DNA of 64,000 bases, taken from contig OX421968.1 of the NCBI GenBank assembly GCA_949128115.1, forward strand, positions 4,588,001-4,652,000, in the 5' to 3' direction. A program made the translations under genes and the position numbers. Of the stretch, positions 31,781 to 43,795 are shown in pieces; positions within the stretch are counted from its first letter, which is position 1; every line of letters starts with the position of its first letter. Source of the stretch: Anaspis maculata (lineage: Eukaryota > Arthropoda > Insecta > Coleoptera > Scraptiidae). Below the pieces are notes generated by a model. That model ran no database searches, was not told the DNA's origin, and saw only the letters and a program-made list of their open reading frames with translations.

Positions 31781-33689
31781 AGTCATTCGAAGTAGTCCAC
31801 AACTTCAGGATGTATGGTAGGTACTTTTAATATGACTGAAATTTTGGGGTGAGCCAATATGCGACATCATTCAGCGGCACGAAATACGCTGTAGGTTCGC
31901 AAAGCTAGGGGATGGAACTCATGCGTCCGCGCGAGCTAGGAAAAGCCAAAACCTACAGATTTTCAGCCACCGATTTAACAAAGGAAAATAGATGACAAGA
32001 AACTCCTGATTTTCATGCTAGATTATGCGAAATAATGTTGTCCATGTGCATTGCTGCGGAAAAAATGAATTCCGCGCGTAGTGCTCAGGTGACAATATGA
32101 TAAGTAGCAAAGTATATAGCTACCCGTCTGCAGAATCTAGTATCTACTGCTCTTTTTTATATGTTGATGTACGATATATGTATATGTTGATGGGCGATTT
32201 CACTCAAGACAAAATGCGCAAAACTTCGAGCAAGCCACTGCGCTGCTTTTGCTAACTCCACTAGGCACCAGACAACCACTTGCACAGCTGTCGATGCCTT
32301 AAGCTGGATTCCCAGATGCAAATTTTGAATTAGAAGGCAATGGCCTTGTTTACGCAAGGTTTAAAACTGGTGTTAAGGTCCGTAACATCAATGTTATCGT
32401 CCGCATAAACACCTCTAAACGCAAGTTTCGCAACAGCTGTTAAGCTTAGCTAAATGTGATTTTAAATTGCATTTAGTAAGCAAACAAGTGTTGGCAATCG
32501 CACGTAAACGCCCATGCCCATCCGCAGTACACTAATGTAGCGAATGTTGCCTAAAATCGTGGTTTTTAGGCAACTTCCACTACAGAAGTGTACTGCGGAA
32601 TGTATTTTACCGCCAGGGACTTTTCTCACACGATTCAAGAATAGCGGCCTAGGTTAAGGGGCTGTCGGCTGTCATTTTGGTCGGCGCGCGTAAACACTCC
32701 TAACTAACCACTGTTAAAATCTCTGCTAAGCCTCGCGTAAACAAGCTCTCTGATTGGCCAATATGACTACTTTGACATAAAATTTTGCATTTTCTGTCCG
32801 AACAGTCTCATCTGGGAATCCAGCTTTAGCCTTGATGATAACTGCAGAGGAACACTGCGTTTTTGGTATGCATCGTTACCACGCCCACATAAGAATTTTC
32901 TTTGCTGCTTGATAACCCTCTGTTATTCCAGAAATATGGCGCTACTAGATACCAACACACTCTATAAAATTAAGCAAAGACATGTGATTTGAACATGTGC
33001 GACATTCCATCAAGCTCCATCTCCTTTTAGTATTACTACCTACGTCACTACCTATAATCTGTCTCTGTCTTCAATCGCAAATTCAAAAATCCCCATACTA
33101 CTCGCTCACACAACATGAAGGTTGTGTTGGATTGTTGGAATTTCAAAGAATTGAATTTCCCGCGTTCAAATCTCAACCAATCCCGGCTGAGCGATTGCTA
33201 AATACCTGGTGAGAAAGAGAGGGTTTTATGTTCTTCCTAATGTTGAAAAGGATGGACTCTGATATCCTTATCACATCTCTTGTGAGAAGTGTTGGTATAG
33301 CCATTCTCATTTACCTGGGGTCCTCGGGGCGCAGGTTCACCTAATTGGCGCCGTCACTGGTCGAGTTCACGCAACCAGCCCGAATAACAAAGCGCTCCCT
33401 GTTAAGCAGCCGATTGAACCAGTGAGCCTGTCCACTTGAAGACCTGCACACGAGCTGCAAGCAAAGGGAACCGCCTATATGAGAAGGTCTATCTAGTAGT
33501 GCCATATCCCTGTTATTCTCCTCCGGTTCTACCAAACTTTTATCAACGAATTGAATTTATCATTCTCATAGTAACTAAGCAACTGGCCATGCTATTGGCT
33601 GGTGCATAGCAACTATCAGCCTGATAGATTTCATCCGCTCATAAAACTTTGGTGGAACCGGAGGCTAGTTAGTCACATTATTTCGTGAA
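31781..33689. other. Unassigned sequence, no gene seen
   Basis: About 1.9 kb without recognised coding content. A self-complementary region near 32530-32600 (GGCAACTTCCACTAC and the upstream inverse) and an AATTGGCGCC word at 33341 are the only structures noted. Confidence 0.35.
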
Positions 33690-33900
33690 ATGACGGCCCC
33701 GTGGCGCAGGCGGTTCTGTGACTGCCTGCGGTTCGGGAGGCCCCGGGTTCGATTCCCGGTGGAAAGTCTGGGTGTTGTGTTGTCCAAAATGGCACTTTTC
33801 TATGTAAACAATTGTGAAATGAATAAACGGGCAAAACTCCTATGGCAAAAAGCCGATAAAAAGAAAAAGATTTATTTATTATTATTATTTATTATTTCTT
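33690..33900 (+). mobile_element. tRNA-derived SINE
   Basis: An A box GTGGCGCAGGCGG (33701-33713) and a consensus B box GGTTCGATTCC lie about 32 nt apart, as in RNA polymerase III internal promoters. The sequence does not close into an acceptor stem. It continues into an unrelated body and an AT-rich tail (GATTTATTTATTATTATTAT), which is the SINE structure. GAATAAACGG near its end recurs at 41472 before another A-rich tail. Confidence 0.65.
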
Positions 33901-34150
33901 GAAATTACTTGAAATCGTGAAGACTTGACAATCTTTTGCTTTGCTCGCTGCTCGAGAATCTGCACAAACGCCTCTCAGATTTTCTTCAGGAAAATCAGCT
34001 ATTAAAACTCAAAATTTTCACACGTCCAATATAATACGAAACTTAGTTCCCACTCTCTCCCGTCTTATGCAATCAACAGGCCTCGATTGATATTGAGAAG
34101 AGTAAACCAATAATTTTGATACTGATACTGTATGTAGCACGGAATCAAAA
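33901..34150. other. Short unassigned spacer
   Basis: No feature is recognised between the SINE and the Helentron-like element. Confidence 0.3.
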
Positions 34151-35094
34151 CAAGCGAATATGCCTCATGGGCATGAGGCTCAGTAGCGCACTTCCTTTTT
34201 GAAGAATTAGTGAACGCAAGATGTTAATTATGGTTCAACCGTTGATTATTTGGGCAGAAATTTCAATATGGCGGCCAAAACAGCGTCAAAATCATGAAAT
34301 TTGGCTTAAAAATCAAAATGATCGTACCTCTAAACTAAAGACGAGGGTAAGTTCCAAGTTCCATGATAATCGTTCTACTAATAAAAGATTTCAATATGGC
34401 GGCCAAGATGGTGGCAGAATGTTGGAATTTGGCTGGAGAATAAGAATGATCATACGGAACAAAGGTAAGTCCCAAGCTCCATGAAAATCGTCAAGTGATA
34501 AGAAATTTCAATATGGCGGCAGAGCATCATTTGTCCAAAATCGGATGTATTTTGATGAAGTTCACATCGCCTGTGAATTTCACTTAAATCGGACCACTTT
34601 CAGAGAAATTCAAAATGGCGGATCAAAGATGGCGGCCAAGTGAGAAAAATTATTGGTCAACTTTATATAGTGGTCACGTACGCATTCGATTGGCATTTGC
34701 ACCACATCGATCGATATCTTTTTTCGTTGAGGCATGATTCTCCTAGTTCTATCACTTTTGAAACATGTTCAATATGGAGAATACAAGATGGCGGCGAGGC
34801 ATCAATTGTCGAAAATTGGATAGATCTTGATGTGGTTTACATTGCTTGCAAATTTCATTTCAATCGGATCACTTTTAGAGAAATTCAAAATGGCGGATCA
34901 AAGATGGCGGCAGAACAACAAAAAACCAAAAGTCAACTTGACATCCTGGACATATGTACTATTGATTAGCGTTTACACCACATCGATATCTTTCTTCCCC
35001 GAGGAGTTATCCCGGGTACGGACGGACGGACGGACGGACAAAGTGAAGCTAAAAGCGCCTTTTTCCCATTTTTTTTGGGAAAGTGCGCTAAAAA
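34151..35094 (-). mobile_element. Helentron-like non-autonomous element H2
   Basis: On the minus strand: TTTTTAGCGCACTTTCCC, then GTCC repeats, a tandem region, the inverse TAGCGCACTTCC, hairpin GCCTCATG/CATGAGGC (34162-34179), and the end CGCTTG followed by host T. The hairpin sits 11 nt from the terminus. Same layout as H1 and H3; the interior shares with H3 a repeat of about 118-130 bp built around ATTTCAATATGGCGGCC. Confidence 0.65.
34255..34930 (+). repeat. Internal ATGGCGG tandem repeat of H2
   Basis: ATTTCAATATGGCGG recurs near 34258, 34389 and 34507, with degenerate forms to about 34930, spaced 118-131 bp. Linking blocks include AAGTTCCAAG and ATGATCATAC. The inverse array is found in H3 at 57765-58290. 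Confidence 0.75.
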
Positions 35095-36850
35095 TACAGA
35101 ACTAGGTAGGTGTGCTTCTTGCACTTCTTACAAAGTTACAAATGCTGTTCAAAGAAAAGTCGTAGCACTAGATGAAATGTGTTCATTATACCTACTGAAA
35201 TATTACAAAATGTCCGGAATACTTAGCACGCTGCTAAATCTAGACTGTCTCAGTTTTGGGGTAGAAAATAGAGTATTCCAAACTCGCTCTCACGAGTTAT
35301 TGCCATCTATGAGTGTGACTGTAGTTGTCAGTTTTGAACCAATAAATCTGAATATTTTCCAATCTCTCTGTTCAACTTCATAAATTTCAGTTTAGAGAAA
35401 TCCGTAGCAGTTGAAGCTTGCTTACCTCCACTGACAGGGTGAATTAAAATAACAAAGGACAAGTCTGAGAGAGAAACGAACCGCGAAGTAGGCAATCTAT
35501 CCTTGAATTATGCGCTTCATGATTCGAAAATCTCAGCGGCGCGCGGTTCGTGGCATAAGAAATATAAAAAAGTCCTGTTTAGTCCCGATGCATAGTTTTT
35601 CTCTAACAATTCACATACTGCATTAGCTTAAGAGTAAGTGAAATGAAAGGGGGGAGGGGTTGAAATACCGGTTGAAACAAGAAAAGTAAGCTTAAATAAA
35701 ACAGTTCGATTGAATTTATGTCACGTCACGTCAACAAAAGACTGTAAAAAGCTCTTCTTCGGTAAAAGTGCTAACTCGATCTGTGAGCTCTAAAAAGTTA
35801 AGCATCAACAAGAGCTTCTTTATCTGTAGCAATATTTTCCAAAATATGCATTGACGATGCGACATACTTAGCAGAAATAAAAATGCTCGCATACTGCGAC
35901 TTCCATAAATAACAGTCGGGACATTTCGGGAAGCAGCAAATGGAATGCGTGTGCATTTTAACACGGCAACGGCAATGCTAGTCATAAATATATCACGCCG
36001 CGGAAAAAAATGCGCCGAACCGAAGAATGCGGTTACATTTTCCTCTCCTTCATTTGTGGGGTGGATTCCACTCCTCCCTCAATAATATTGTTTAAGTATA
36101 ATCGGTTCGTCGACCTGCTCGCCGCCTGTGCAACTAAAAAATGTATTTACACTGCCTCTTAAACGTCGACATATCAAATTAGGGGAAACTAATATGAATT
36201 GGGGTGTAACACGAGAACCTTTTCGTAAATCTGACACTATCTTTATTAAGTGCTACCACTTTGCAGCTATATATTGTGTTTTGCCCTCGATTCTTCTCGT
36301 CCTGCCCTGCTGGGACTATAAATTAATGCAGCAACAATACGAGTCTGAGCCAAACACAATTTTGCAATATTAACAACTTGGCTACTTTGAAGTGCTGCGG
36401 ATTTCGAAGGGTGTTGCGGCAATCTCGTGTTTGTGCCGCCCTGTAAATGTTGGTTTTATTTTTAAGCCTCGCCAGACGTAGTGGCGGATGCTATTTGTGG
36501 TCACTTTTTTAATTTTTCGTGATTTTTTTTTCAGTTTCATTGCAAAATTTTCCTAAATCTTTCATATCTTCCGCGAACGGTTTGACATATCTAGTTCTTT
36601 TTTTCGTTAATTTAATCTCATCTATTTCTGTGACATTTAAAGATGATCGATCAAATTTAAACAATCTTTAACAATAATTAAAGAATGCACGAGTCACGAA
36701 ACTCATCTGAGGTAACGACGTTGTTGGCGCATGCGCTAGGTATGTATACCTCTACCACTATGATGAAAATTACTATTGAGCTATGTGTTTTGTTGAGGAA
36801 GAAGTCCATTATCGTTCCAGCAGCGGCTTGTTTTGAAAATATTGAAGAAC
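35095..36850. other. Unique sequence, no gene seen
   Basis: No coding motif, RNA gene or repeat structure is recognised over about 1.75 kb. Confidence 0.4.
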
Positions 36851-36945
36851 TAAAATATCTTGGAGTCAGCATTATACTTATGCAAAACGTATTTTTGATT
36901 TGACGTTTTTATTAGAATACGTGATGCTGACTCCAAGATATTTTA
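36851..36945 (+). ncRNA. Candidate small-RNA hairpin
   Basis: TAAAATATCTTGGAGTCAGC followed by AT (36851-36872) pairs perfectly with 36924-36945, a 22-bp stem. Further in, AAAACGT (36894-36900 region) can pair with ACGTTTT (36903), giving a two-tier hairpin of about 95 nt. The size fits a microRNA precursor or a small palindromic MITE; perfect pairing slightly favours the MITE or an siRNA hairpin. No expression evidence exists here. Confidence 0.35.
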
Positions 36946-37153
36946 ATTCTGTAGTACTGTGGGTTTTATCATATAATTTTTTGTTTTAAATTGAAGTACA
37001 CATATAGACTTTTGTAATAGTGCAACAGTGACTGAGAAACAATTGTTAAATAGTTTATTTATAGACCAGAAAACATCTTGATTAGCTATGAAAACATTAT
37101 CCTTCACAGCGGTCGAGAAACAGCTTTATAGCAGTGTTTCTTTATGCAAATAC
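36946..37153. other. Short AT-rich spacer
   Basis: No feature is recognised. Confidence 0.3.
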
Positions 37154-37683
37154 CTATACATGGCTTTCATTTCAAAACGCCCCCACCCACCGATTTTCCT
37201 CAGAAAAAATTACCCCAAAAAAAAATCCCAAGGCAGGTCAATTTTAAATTTGAGAGGGACACAAAATTAGCACAATTTCAATTTTTTTGTCATCCATCCC
37301 TTTAGGCAGGGCGATTACCTTTTCAAAAATTTCAAATGGGAATAGGGATCGAGTAATAAATCATTTTGAAAGGCTTTCAAATCTTTCTATTTTAGTGCAA
37401 AAAGAAATCAAATTGAACCAACCCGTTTTCAAGCCCTCTAAGGCAGGGTACCACCCTTGAAAAATTTGGTGTTGAAAAAACAAAATCGAACTACCATCGA
37501 GCTCTTTGGAATTTTTTTAAAGGTAGTCACCGTGCCTAAGGGAATGAAGCAAAGGAAATTGAAGTTATGCTAATTATGTGTCCCCTCGAGTTTAAAATCT
37601 ACCTGTCTCGAGATTTTTCGGGGGAAAAATTTTTAGAGAAAGAATCAGGGGGTGGGGTGTTTTTAAATGAAAGTCCTGTATAG
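37154..37683. mobile_element. 530-bp foldback, AGGTCGATTTTTA family (diverged)
   Basis: CTATACATGGCTTTCATTTC at 37154 is inverse to GAAAGTCCTGTATAG at 37669-37683. Pairing continues through CCCCACCC, AGGTCAATTTTAAA, GAGGGACACA and TTTAGGCA to a centre near 37420. The blocks AGGTCGATTTT-like and GAGGGACA also appear in the foldbacks at 51231 and 58736. Confidence 0.65.
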
Positions 37684-40600
37684 ATTGATAAATACAGTTC
37701 ATTAGTCCTTGAGAAGCATGAAAATGTATAAGTGTATGAATAAAATGTCCATAAAATTATACTATGCTGTAGAACACGTCAATAAAAATATACAATCAAC
37801 GAAGCAAATGAACCCAAAGCATTGCAGAATATTCTGAAAAAAATTGATTTAGCACTTACAGTTTTTTAGATATGAATTTTTGCCTGATGCAGCAACTTTA
37901 AAGAGCGCGCGCGGTAGGCTATATGGAGATGAAACTATTTCTCGCTAATTTCTATATAGAAAATATCCTATTTCGGAACTTTTGCTTTGTCGTGTCTTTA
38001 AAGCTTTCATTTAAATTCGTCAATGATGAAAGTCGTAACCGTGGGTCTGCCCGGGGTATTGTTTCGGTAGAGGGAATACGGCGCCGCGAGAACTCAGCCC
38101 TCTAATACAAGATAAAAAGGAGAGAGAAAGTGTCGTCTATAAATGACTTAAATCGTCGGCAGTAAAACGGGAGGGCATTTAACATACGTTACGCCCCGCA
38201 CGTCTAACGAAATGTTTTTCTTGATTGGATAAAACTATATGTTCACTTCTCTGGTGATAGGTAAAAGTGTGTGCAGATTCCTACATCTGCACTGATTTTA
38301 GGTATGCACTATGCACATACTTGTTGAAATGATTCGTATACAAAATAGTAGTGTACCTATTTGAAATTTTCCGAAACGAACATTTCTCGGAACATGTTAC
38401 AAAGTGTCAAAAAAATATGAAGTATTATGTCAACCGTTTCTCATTTATTACATAATAAAACGAATTTTATTGCTTCCTTTTTGTCGCGTGGTTTCCAAAG
38501 AAACATTTTAACAATTACATTTCTACGGTATTTTAGGTAAACTTAGCGGTGGCCATCCGCAGACACATCACTACACTATTAAAAATAGTTTTTAATGGGT
38601 CGTAAACCACTAACAGTTCCCTCAACAAAAAATCAATATGATTTCGAATGGCCTTTTATTGACCATCACTGGGTTAAATTAGACATAGACCATAATATGC
38701 TATCCATCAAACTTACTGTGTATGATGGGAACGTGCCTTTAAAACTTGTTTTTTTGTTTCAGGGAAAATTATTAGCTTGCAACAATGTAAAATAACGAAC
38801 AGGATGTAAGTTTTGAAAAAATAATTAAAAACAGAGGGAAAATTCAATGTGTGGTGTTGGCGCATACGACTATATGAAAAGTTAATCAAGTCCCATAACG
38901 AGCTTCACGTTTCTCGACCCAGGTGTTTGCAGAGACCCCGTGACTAGATGACAATAGGAATCGACTAATTGGTTTGTTAATTACATCAGAGCAGGCCGAT
39001 AAAAGTTGGGGAGGACATAATAAACCTCCAACAGAAATGAATCAACGACTAAGTTTTATTTTCTACCGGTGACAAACGCACTAATATTGATTTTGATCTG
39101 ATTAAGCGTGCGTCCAGCTTTCTAGCTTTTTCACTGTTTAATCAAGCCCAATGGCAATTTATTGACTTAGCCTGCACTACAACCACCCATGGACAAAGGC
39201 CAGTCGATGCAAATTCACTTTTAATTACCCATAGGTTTACTAGGTATAGGTATCTAGTATAGTATGCAAAGTTTTCGCAAACTTCTCTTTTTTTCACGAC
39301 TAAATTATTCATCAACGTAATATATACAATATAGGAACTATTTTTGAGCTGATGAAAAAAATCAGTGTCAGCTGTGCTGCAGCATACGTACCTAATCAGT
39401 TCGTTCAATTTCTCTCTCTATAGCTTTCCCAGGAAATAAAATTCAAGACTTCCCCTTTTTTAATCAAAGAAGCAGTTGAACCTAATAAACATTGAATTAA
39501 ACAAGAATCGACTCCTCTTTGAGATTCAGCCATTTCTTCCGCTAATTGTCAATAAAATTCGGAAGGAGGTTGAGGTTGTTAAGCGCGATGAGGTACTAAC
39601 TTAATTTCCGGCCGATTTCGCCTTAGCTGTAATCAAATTCTAATGGTTGCATTTCCTACTAATTTTCTTGGCACTCTGTATCATTCGTTGAAACCTTAAT
39701 CATCTCGTCATATTTTATTATAGGCCTTGGTTCTTGGAAGTTTTAAGAATATAATAAGAAAAGGGATGGAAAAGTTATGGGATTATGCATGTAAGACAGA
39801 CCTGGTGCGTATTTATAATTGAAAGTAAGTTATTAATATAAGAGTGAAACCTAAACAGCATGCTGTTGTTGTCATTAGTCAGTTGTCACTATTATGATAT
39901 TATGATGACAACGATCTCCATGAGTGGCCCATCCGCCAATTTAAGCTTCATATTCAGTAAATCTACAGATTTTGTCTTTCCAGGATCCTCAACTTGCAAG
40001 TTTTTTTTTGCAATTTTTCGATCAGGTCCTGATTTTTCTCCCGAAGAGACGACACTGAACCAAAACTTACCTACGTAACTGGTTGCTGGATACCCGCCGG
40101 AAAAATATTGTAGTGACACAGCTTTTTTTGAGCAGGCATCAGAACTCGACAGACAAAATTTATGTCGCACTCAAATTGCCATATACTTCCGGATTCTGCA
40201 GGATTATTTTGAATGCTTGTGTGGGGGTATCGAAAACTGACGATGAAAGAACCAATTTAGGCCTGCATGTTTTCACAGGAATATCAGTGTTCCTGGTCAC
40301 CTGAGAAATGAATAATCAGTAATTTTCATAACATACGTTACGTGTATTTTTAGGTAAGCAAGAGCATCGATTCTTCTGGAAAAATTATATTTATATTAAT
40401 CGTACAGTACATGATACATTAATGCACGGTGTCTCAGAGAAGTGGAATCGCCTCCATAATTTTCTCCCTGGCTTTCCTTTTTCAGAAAATTCCTTCAAAG
40501 GGTATAACGATTTTGATCATCGCGGATTTTTTTTTACATTCTTTTGACAATTTTCCTTTCAGTCACAGCAACAAAAATTACGTATTTTTCTCGGCGCGGT

Positions 40601-40690
40601 TACATATTTCATTGTTCCTGTCATTATCCTGTCGTTAGAAAATAGGTAAAATATTTGAGACTTTTCTGAAAAATTCAAATTTTCCTGGCA
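37684..40690. other. Mostly unique sequence
   Basis: About 3 kb without recognised coding content or repeat structure. TATTTTTAGGTAAGC at 40345-40359 is a splice-like site discussed as a finding. TATAACGATTTTGATCATCG near 40503 resembles 54984 and may be a short dispersed repeat. Confidence 0.4.
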
Positions 40691-41240
40691 AAATTTTCAA
40701 TTTCCTGCAAGTTATTTTTGATCTTCCCCTCTAACTCCAACTTCCCACCCGAAGGGACATTTCGAACAAAAATTTACAAATCATCTTATTGTAAAAATCG
40801 TCAATTTGGGCTTCACTCTTAGCTAGCTCCATCAATTAAGTTCGGTCTCTATAACCCGCAGGCCGGTTTTACATTTCAACAGGGAAATTCTTGGGAAATT
40901 GTAAAAAAAATTGTTTGAAAATGTTCAAGATACAGGAAAATTTGCAGTTTTTCCAGAGAGTAAAACTCGAAAACCGTGGGTCCGATTTCAAAAATTTTCC
41001 CACCAGAAATGAATTCAATTTTTTTCCCAACTTTCATTTCAAGTATGTCTGTCTGCACATAAAATGAATATTTCGTGGGGCTCACCGCATGTCGAAGTTG
41101 CGCTGCAGTTTTTTAAAATTCACGGAATGTGCAAATTCCATTTTAAAAAATCACCGTCGGGAAACCGAAACGTGTCGATTTTGAAAATGAGTTGGAAATG
41201 GTCTAAATCGTCATAGGGTAGACATCAGGCTTCTTGAACA
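40691..41240. repeat. Dispersed repeat related to 30390-30835
   Basis: The inverse of ACCGTGGGTCCGATTT (40974) and GGGGCTCACCGCA (41077), and the direct AACTTCCCACCCGAAGGGAC (40740), match the 30.4-30.8 kb copy. No coding function is apparent. Confidence 0.65.
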
Positions 41241-41274
41241 ATCAATTAGAATTTGAAAAAAAAAGTTTCACAGA

Positions 41275-41500
41275 AACGGGGATCGTTGGAGCTCAGCACA
41301 ATTTTGCAATGCTTTACATTCCAACCTGTAAAAAAGTATGTAATTGAAGTGTAAAAAAAAATCTTGTCAATGGGATGGATTACTTGAAGATTAATCTAAA
41401 AAACTGTGGTAGAGTGTATAGTGGAGGAAAGCATTCACCTGCGTCGGTGTTAGGCCTCGTTGCGGAAATAGGCCGACGTTGAATAAACGGATAAAAAAAA
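41275..41500 (+). mobile_element. Diverged foldback arm and SINE-like tail
   Basis: GATCGTTGGAGCTCAGCACA-like sequence then TTTGCAATGCTTTACATTCC and ACCTGTA resemble the TTGCACCATTTTAC...CACCCTGTA block of the 9805 family. From about 41400, GGCCGACGTTGAATAAACGG followed by a run of A is a SINE or LINE 3' tail similar to the SINE at 33690. Confidence 0.4.
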
Positions 41501-41666
41501 AAATCAAAATCATTCAGTCATTCCAGTTGTTGAGCAGTTCATTTCTTGATTGCTGTTAATATTTGACGATCAAAAAACCTGATATATGGTTGAGAAATAT
41601 GCACGAATATGAATATGAATATGTATGATTTCATTATAATGCTAATAATTCTCTTTTTTGTTCCAG

Positions 41667-41709
41667 GTGAGTCAAGCCAAGTCCGATCAATACCATCTTA
41701 AGTTGTTAG
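41667..41709 (+). other. Candidate 43-nt exon or recursive-splicing site
   Basis: Upstream are a branch-point-like GCTAAT (41641-41646) and the polypyrimidine run TTCTCTTTTTTGTTCCAG ending at 41666. Immediately after the AG comes GTGAGT, itself a good 5' splice site, and 43 nt later TTAG is followed by GTAAGT (41710-41715). The segment is open in one frame (VSQAKSDQYHLKLL). An acceptor fused to a donor with a second donor downstream is the arrangement of recursive-splicing exons. It is also compatible with an ordinary micro-exon. The protein is not recognised. Confidence 0.4.
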
Positions 41710-41990
41710 GTAAGTAAATGAGTACAAGTTAATTACAAACAAAAGTGAATTGTGGATAAAAAAATTATAAGAATATCATCGTCACACTAGAATCATCGTC
41801 ACTAGAACTTAAAGATCAAATTCTGCAGGGACAAAATCACGAAAATTAAAAAAAAAGGAACAAAATCTCCAGGGTGCAGGGGCGGACTTGGGTTTCGTGG
41901 CGCCCTATAGGCATGACTGGACTGAATTGGCCGCCCCTTCCCCTTAGAAAGGTGTGTTTTAGAGAACTAGTTCGTGTTTTTATATTATTA

Positions 41991-42925
41991 CGACCATACT
42001 AAACTCTATGTCGCATTGCATGGCCGTGTATGCAGTGAGATATGCTGACCTTCTGGAGAGGGTCCAGGTCGGTTTTTTCAAGCGGTTGCTGGCCTTGGCT
42101 AAGAATACTCCTGATTATGCTGTAAGACTGGAGGTAGGTGTCACGGCTCTCTCACTTGTGATACTCAAAACTTGCCTGAGTTGGATGGAAAAATTACTTT
42201 GCATGAACTGTAGTCGCTATCCGCTCATATGTTTCAAGCGTTTGATTCAGATAGATTCAAGAGAAACCAAATACAGTTGGGCCAGTCAAATGGGAGTGTT
42301 TTTTACGGATGCTGGGTTTGGGCGCCTCTGGCCGTGCTTGGATCTGCAGACTTTAGTCAGGTATAAAGGAGAAATTCTCGATCAATATGAACAACGATTG
42401 CGCAACATTGATCTAAACAGGTTCCAGTCCTCCACTTTTTCCTCCTTGTACAGATTTTTTAACTTTGACATTGACAGCGGATCCTACCTGCAGTTGAGGT
42501 TGCCTATTGCCAAGTTGAAAATAGTAGCCCAACTGAAATTAGGCAGTGATCGCTACCTGAAATTCACGTGGAAGGGTTCATGTTACCGAATTATAACTGA
42601 GGAGCTTTGTACTATATGTAATTTGCACAGACAGGAGACGTTGGAGCATATACTTTTCGAGTGTCCAATTTATAACCCTATAAGATTTCACTACATACAT
42701 GACCTCATCAATCTGAGAGATGTCTTGCATTTTATTGAGGTAAATAATACTTCTGTTATTGTTAGAATTGTCAATTTCATTGTGGGAGCTCTCAGGCTGA
42801 GGGCGTTCAGCAGGAACGAGTACTGACTTGTGTGTTAACTTATCTTACCCTGTTTTTTTTTTCTTGTTCATGGTGTATTACCGAAGGAACAATAAATATA
42901 TTGAATTGAATTGAATTGAATTGAA
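41991..42925 (+). pseudogene. 5'-truncated LINE ORF2 C-terminus with (TTGAA)5 tail
   Basis: An open frame from 41993 (first ATG 42008) to 42826, 272 residues, starts in the post-RT region (YADLLERVQVGFFKRLL, then NTPDYAVRLEVGV). Near the end it has CTICNLHRQETLEHILFEC, the Cys-Cys-His-Cys finger at the end of many LINE ORF2 proteins. The 3' UTR has AATAAA at 42891 and a TTGAA tail at 42901-42925. ATTATTA at 41984-41990 and 42925-42931 is the probable target duplication. The frame is intact, which suggests a young insertion, but RT and endonuclease are missing. Confidence 0.8.
42901..42925 (+). repeat. (TTGAA)5 LINE tail
   Basis: Five exact TTGAA units follow AATAAATATA. Short tandem repeats instead of poly(A) end several LINE clades, for instance the I/R1/Loa and RTE groups. 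Confidence 0.85.
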
Positions 42926-43151
42926 TTATTATAGCTTCAACTGCTGTTAAATAATAATAAAGTGGTTTTTCATCAATAGTTGACACACAAAAATTGAACA
43001 AAAAAAAAATTGTGCGAACGCGATTTTTGTGGAATAAAAATAAAACCACGCTTTTTTTTACAAGAAGACGATGTCGATGCCGCCCTCTTGGATCTGCCGC
43101 CCTAGGCACGTGCCTATTTTGCCTATTGCCAAATCCGCCCCTGGCAGGGTG

Positions 43152-43263
43152 AAATCTCGAACTTCAGCAATATTTCAGTTTGTGAATATTGAAATGGCAT
43201 TTTAAAACAGTCCATGCAGTTCATTTTTCCAAATTGTTTTTCGTAGGGGAAAACATATTAAAA
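43152..43263. other. Spacer between hAT MITE and H4
   Basis: No feature is recognised. Confidence 0.3.
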
Positions 43264-43795
43264 CAAGTGAGTATGCCTTCACGTGCGTGAGTCTCAGTAG
43301 CGCATTTCCTTAAAGAAGCATATTGTGTATGTAAAGAAATTTGGTTGAAAGAGAAACACCATTCTTTGTCCATTCTCTTCAATCGAATCTCATTGTGATA
43401 TTTTGTTATCGGAATGGGGTACTTGTCAATGGAATAGATTTGAATGAAAATTCTTCCAATCATCAACAACAAGATTTATGTTTCATATTTATCTCTTACT
43501 TTGGGGGCGGCGTGTGAGAGCGGCAGCGTTTGGCAAAGAAACTCTTGCACAGTTTGATTTGGGAGTTTCTGAATGTTTGAAGTAACAATACATATAAATC
43601 AGTGAAAATTGTTGAAAGTTGCACTTTCTTTCTTTTGGGAAGCGGAAGCTGGAGGCGGCGCCATACTAAATGTTTGAGGGAACATCTGAATCAGTAACAA
43701 TTGTGAAAGTTGCACTTTTTGTCGTTTGGGGGCGGAATCTGGGGGCGGCGACTAACCAAAAGTAGTCTGTCCTTTTCCCATTTTTTAGTCATAGG
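43264..43795 (-). mobile_element. Helentron-like element H4, 5'-truncated
   Basis: The 3' end CTCACTTG followed by T, hairpin and TAGCGCATTTCC word match H1. The next 200 bp (AAGAAATTTGGTTGAA, GGGGTACTTG, AGATTTGAATGAAAATTC) are the same as 15430-15575. One to two units of the 262-bp array follow, then the match is lost near 43795. Confidence 0.65.

Larger units (their letters stand above)
41877..43143. mobile_element. hAT MITE with a nested LINE
   Basis: Ends CAGGGGCGGACTTGG and CCAAATCCGCCCCTG are inverse. Flanks CCAGGGTG (41869-41876) and GCAGGGTG (43144-43151) form an 8-bp target duplication with one change, as for hAT elements. The outer parts match the uninterrupted copy at 45022-45340. 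The middle, 41991-42925, is a LINE fragment. No transposase is present. Confidence 0.8.

Noticed and set aside
33330..33360. AATTGGCGCCGTC as an LTR primer-binding site
   Set aside because: No LTR end or internal retroelement sequence was found beside it.
38595..38795. 66-residue frame with TTGTTTCAG near its end as a possible exon
   Set aside because: The acceptor-like site lies inside the frame, no donor follows, and the protein has no recognisable motif.
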